A stretch of DNA of 8,367 bases from Flavobacteriaceae bacterium (GTDB lineage Bacteria; Bacteroidota; Bacteroidia; Flavobacteriales; Flavobacteriaceae): positions 1 through 8,367 of the forward strand of contig JABDPL010000224.1 in NCBI GenBank assembly GCA_013042825.1, given 5' to 3'. Under the pieces are notes generated by a model. That model was not told the origin of the DNA. It saw only the letters and a list, made by a program, of their open reading frames with translations, and ran no database searches. The position numbers and the translations under genes were made by a program. Positions within the stretch are counted from its first letter, which is position 1. Every line of letters begins with the position of its first letter. Below are positions 7,140-8,367 of the stretch, one piece after another.

Positions 7140-8367
7140 TTATTTCCGGAGGTTCAGCACCCGGTCGAGCAGGGTGGGATGGGAATAATGCAGGATGACA
7201 TAAGCCGGATGCGGCGTTAAATTGCTCAGGCTGTTCTTCGATAATTTCTTTAAGGCGGAAATTAGCGGCTCTGCACTGAAGGTATGCTTGGCGTAATCGT
7301 CGGCCTGGTATTCAAATTTTCGCGATAAGTGATTCATCAATAGCCCGGTTATGGTGCTGATGGGACTGTATAATAATCCGAAAGCAATCAGGCCGATATG
7401 AACACTCTGTTGTTCAACGCCCAAGGCCTGCGATAACAGTGGATTTGATATAAAAAATGATAAAATAAACAAGGTAAGGCCGGTTAGAAGAATGGACGCA
7501 ACAAGATTGAAAATAATGTGCTTTCTCTTGTAATGACCCACTTCATGGGCGAGAACCGCAACGATCTCATCCGATTCCAGATCGTTGATCAGGGTATCGT
7601 AAAGCGTAACACGTTTCTCACGGCCGAATCCGGAAAAGTAGGCATTGGCCTTGGTACTGCGTTTTGAACCGTCTATAACAAAGATCTTACTCAGGTTAAA
7701 GCCCACCGAATGGGCATATTCGGCGATACGGTCTCTGAGCTCACCGGGTTCCAAAGCTGTTTGCTTGTTGAATAAGGGAACGATGAGTTTCGCATATAAT
7801 AAATTCATGACAAGGGTAAATACCGTTATCATGGCCCAGGCATAAAGCCAGAAATTCTTACCGCTTTCCATGTAAAACCAGATTATCAGGGCCAGTATGC
7901 CACCACCTACTATACCCGAAAGTATCCAGCCTTTAATTTTATCGAGAATAAAAGTCTTGTGCGTGGTTTTGTTAAAACCGAATTTCTCCTCAATTACGAA
8001 GGTCTTGTAGTAGGCAAAGGGCGTTGACAGGAAATCAGAGGCCAACATGATAATTCCGAAGAAAATCAATGCAACGATTATTGGGTGTTCCGAATAACTG
8101 CGTGCAATATCATCAACGAACTCGAATCCGTCGAGAAAAAAGAAGGCCAGGGTAATGATAAGTGAAAAAGACGAGGTAAAGATTCCGAAGTTATAATTGG
8201 TGCGTTTGTATTCCTGTGAGTTGTTGTACTCGGTCGCATCATATACATCTTCCAGTTCCTTCGGCGGTTTATCACTGTAGTGTTTTGAATTGAGATAATT
8301 GAAGACCTTATCAATGATAAAATTGACCAGGATGATCCCAATTATGATATAAAATAAAGTGGTAGCC
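7140..8367 (-). CDS. M48-family membrane zinc metalloprotease (Ste24/CAAX prenyl protease-like), 5' end cut by window edge
   Basis: Integral membrane zinc protease of family M48, related to yeast Ste24 and human ZMPSTE24. In bacteria, which lack CAAX prenylation, it is more likely used for membrane or envelope protein quality control. The visible 408 codons carry the zinc-binding HEVGH (274-278, in LAHEVGHYKRKH), the third ligand in EYQADDYA (E352), and SGFGREKRV and SHPTLLDR motifs near the usual positions. About seven hydrophobic segments are seen, near residues 4-20, 60-80, 92-112, 147-166, 172-192, 284-306 and 322-344, the count known for Ste24. The frame runs unbroken past an internal TTG at 8069, which would give only 309 aa and remove two segments. 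Upstream codons encode LFYIIIGIILVNFIID and FFFLDGF, family-like sequence. The first visible codon is Ala (8366-8364), and the edge base fits the G of an ATG, so the true start may straddle the edge, giving about 409 aa. Confidence 0.95.
   Translation of the reverse strand, partial: ATTLFYIIIGIILVNFIIDKVFNYLNSKHYSDKPPKELEDVYDATEYNNSQEYKRTNYNFGIFTSSFSLIITLAFFFLDGFEFVDDIARSYSEHPIIVALIFFGIIMLASDFLSTPFAYYKTFVIEEKFGFNKTTHKTFILDKIKGWILSGIVGGGILALIIWFYMESGKNFWLYAWAMITVFTLVMNLLYAKLIVPLFNKQTALEPGELRDRIAEYAHSVGFNLSKIFVIDGSKRSTKANAYFSGFGREKRVTLYDTLINDLESDEIVAVLAHEVGHYKRKHIIFNLVASILLTGLTLFILSFFISNPLLSQALGVEQQSVHIGLIAFGLLYSPISTITGLLMNHLSRKFEYQADDYAKHTFSAEPLISALKKLSKNSLSNLTPHPAYVILHYSHPTLLDRVLNLRK

Larger units (their letters stand above)
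74..8367 (-). other. Putative six-gene co-directional operon (M48 protease - rel - fur - purA - ostA-like - aminotransferase)
   Basis: All six genes run on the minus strand with gaps of 49, 22, 11 and 92 bases and one overlap, and no plus-strand gene interrupts them. None of the gaps shows a GC-rich stem followed by a T-run, so I find no intrinsic terminator inside the cluster. I recall similar neighbour sets in other Flavobacteriaceae, which would make this a conserved block, but that is memory and not a search. Candidate -7 boxes before fur and before the OstA-like gene suggest sub-operonic transcripts. Whether the operon extends past either window edge cannot be seen. Confidence 0.6.

Noticed and set aside
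8078..8341. Minus-strand 87-codon frame near the right edge
   Set aside because: It overlaps in another frame the N-terminal membrane segments of the M48 protease, which read as family-like sequence.

Overview
The window looks like ordinary chromosomal core DNA of a Bacteroidota member, most likely a marine-type member of the Flavobacteriaceae. The basis is the style of the proteins (an OstA-like protein with an 'FSQ' signal-peptide end, a flavobacterial M48 protease, a Fur protein lacking the CxxC zinc motif), the lack of clear Shine-Dalgarno sequences, TAnnTTTG-like promoter boxes and moderate GC content. I see no mobile element, CRISPR array, rRNA or tRNA.

All six genes lie on the minus strand and are tightly packed, so transcription runs from high to low coordinates. 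In that order they are: (1) a Ste24-like M48 membrane zinc protease, cut off at its 5' end by the right window edge (7140-8367); (2) a bifunctional RelA/SpoT (Rel) alarmone synthetase/hydrolase (4886-7090); (3) a Fur-family regulator (4408-4863); (4) adenylosuccinate synthetase PurA (3125-4396); (5) an OstA/LptA-like exported protein (1248-3032); and (6) a class III PLP aminotransferase (74-1252). Intergenic gaps are 49, 22, 11 and 92 bases, and the last pair overlaps. This suggests an operon with possible internal promoters before fur and before the OstA-like gene.

The genes combine stringent response, purine synthesis, metal- or redox-type regulation and outer-membrane assembly. The clearest functional link is Rel and PurA: PurA is a known ppGpp target in other bacteria and makes the first committed intermediate of AMP synthesis using GTP. 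The OstA-like protein and the membrane protease point to the cell envelope.

The most unusual observations concern translation starts. The aminotransferase frame runs 18 codons upstream of its first ATG, through a family-like N-terminus, to an ATT codon that overlaps the TAA stop of the OstA-like gene (ATTAA), a strong candidate non-canonical start. The protease continues in frame far beyond its first internal TTG to the window edge, where the last visible base fits the G of an ATG. Fur most plausibly starts at an ATG directly behind a TAAATTTG promoter-like box. I found no convincing evidence of an undescribed multi-gene system; this is a conserved housekeeping cluster with some points worth checking.
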